Shown piece by piece: positions 40,225 to 40,247 of a stretch of DNA of 40,247 nucleotides. How positions within the stretch are numbered: the first letter of the stretch is position 1; every line of letters begins with the position of its first letter. Location: NCBI RefSeq assembly GCF_001427605.1, contig NZ_LMGZ01000015.1, forward strand, positions 1-40,247, given 5' to 3'. The DNA comes from Devosia sp. Root635 (GTDB lineage Bacteria > Pseudomonadota > Alphaproteobacteria > Rhizobiales > Devosiaceae). The translations under genes were made by a program, and so were the position numbers. Below the pieces are notes generated by a model. That model was not told the origin of the DNA. It searched no databases and saw nothing but the letters and a program-made list of their open reading frames with translations.

Positions 40225-40247
40225 GACCGTCCTCGGGCAGGCCTTAT

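Overview
The window is GC-rich DNA from an alphaproteobacterium, most likely of the order Hyphomicrobiales and possibly Devosia or a relative. The assignment rests on the overall gene style (oligopeptide-type ABC importers for glycans, MotA/MotB, heparinase-like and DUF2264 proteins) and on the dense GC-rich intergenic palindromes. It is an inference, because no rRNA is present. About 32 protein genes and one tRNA-Met(CAT) can be supported. Long open frames opposite the real genes are GC shadows and are omitted.

Layout. 1-1.5 kb: a VOC-family dioxygenase gene and the tRNA with promoter and terminator. 1.6-3.8 kb: a small membrane-protein candidate and motA-motB, the flagellar stator. 4.0-20.8 kb: a glycan-utilisation locus consisting of a CE7-type acetyl esterase, a LacI-family regulator and a ten-gene operon. 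The operon encodes a heparinase II/III-like protein, a five-part oligopeptide-type ABC importer, a DUF2264 protein, a D-2-hydroxyacid dehydrogenase, an acyltransferase/alpha-toroid fusion and a ThuA-like protein. The lyase-like enzymes carry no signal peptide, so the suggested scheme is import of an acetylated oligosaccharide followed by cytoplasmic breakdown. Operator-like ACGCAAAT/ATTTGCGT sites lie before both the lacI gene and the operon.

20.8-24.8 kb: a methyltransferase, a DUF2934 protein, and the translation factor EF-P with its modification enzymes EpmA and EpmB. 25-30 kb, minus strand: FabV enoyl reductase (bracketed by a near-identical 56-nt inverted repeat), a glutathione S-transferase, and an unusual Rieske pair. 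In that pair the oxygenase has lost its Rieske cluster ligands while the reductase has gained an N-terminal Rieske domain. 30.2-36.6 kb: an Ldh2-family dehydrogenase, a translationally coupled exported/membrane pair of unknown function, a NarL-type two-component system and a short-chain dehydrogenase. 37-40.1 kb: a MacA-MacB efflux pair without a TolC gene in view.

Most gaps between genes are filled by at least five families of palindromic repeats, here called A to E. Family B predicts a cloverleaf-like fold and two copies show a compensatory base-pair change. Several copies sit between genes of a single operon. The best candidates for undescribed biology are the in-trans Rieske oxygenase system, the LacI-controlled glycan locus with its acyltransferase-toroid fusion, and the structured repeat family.
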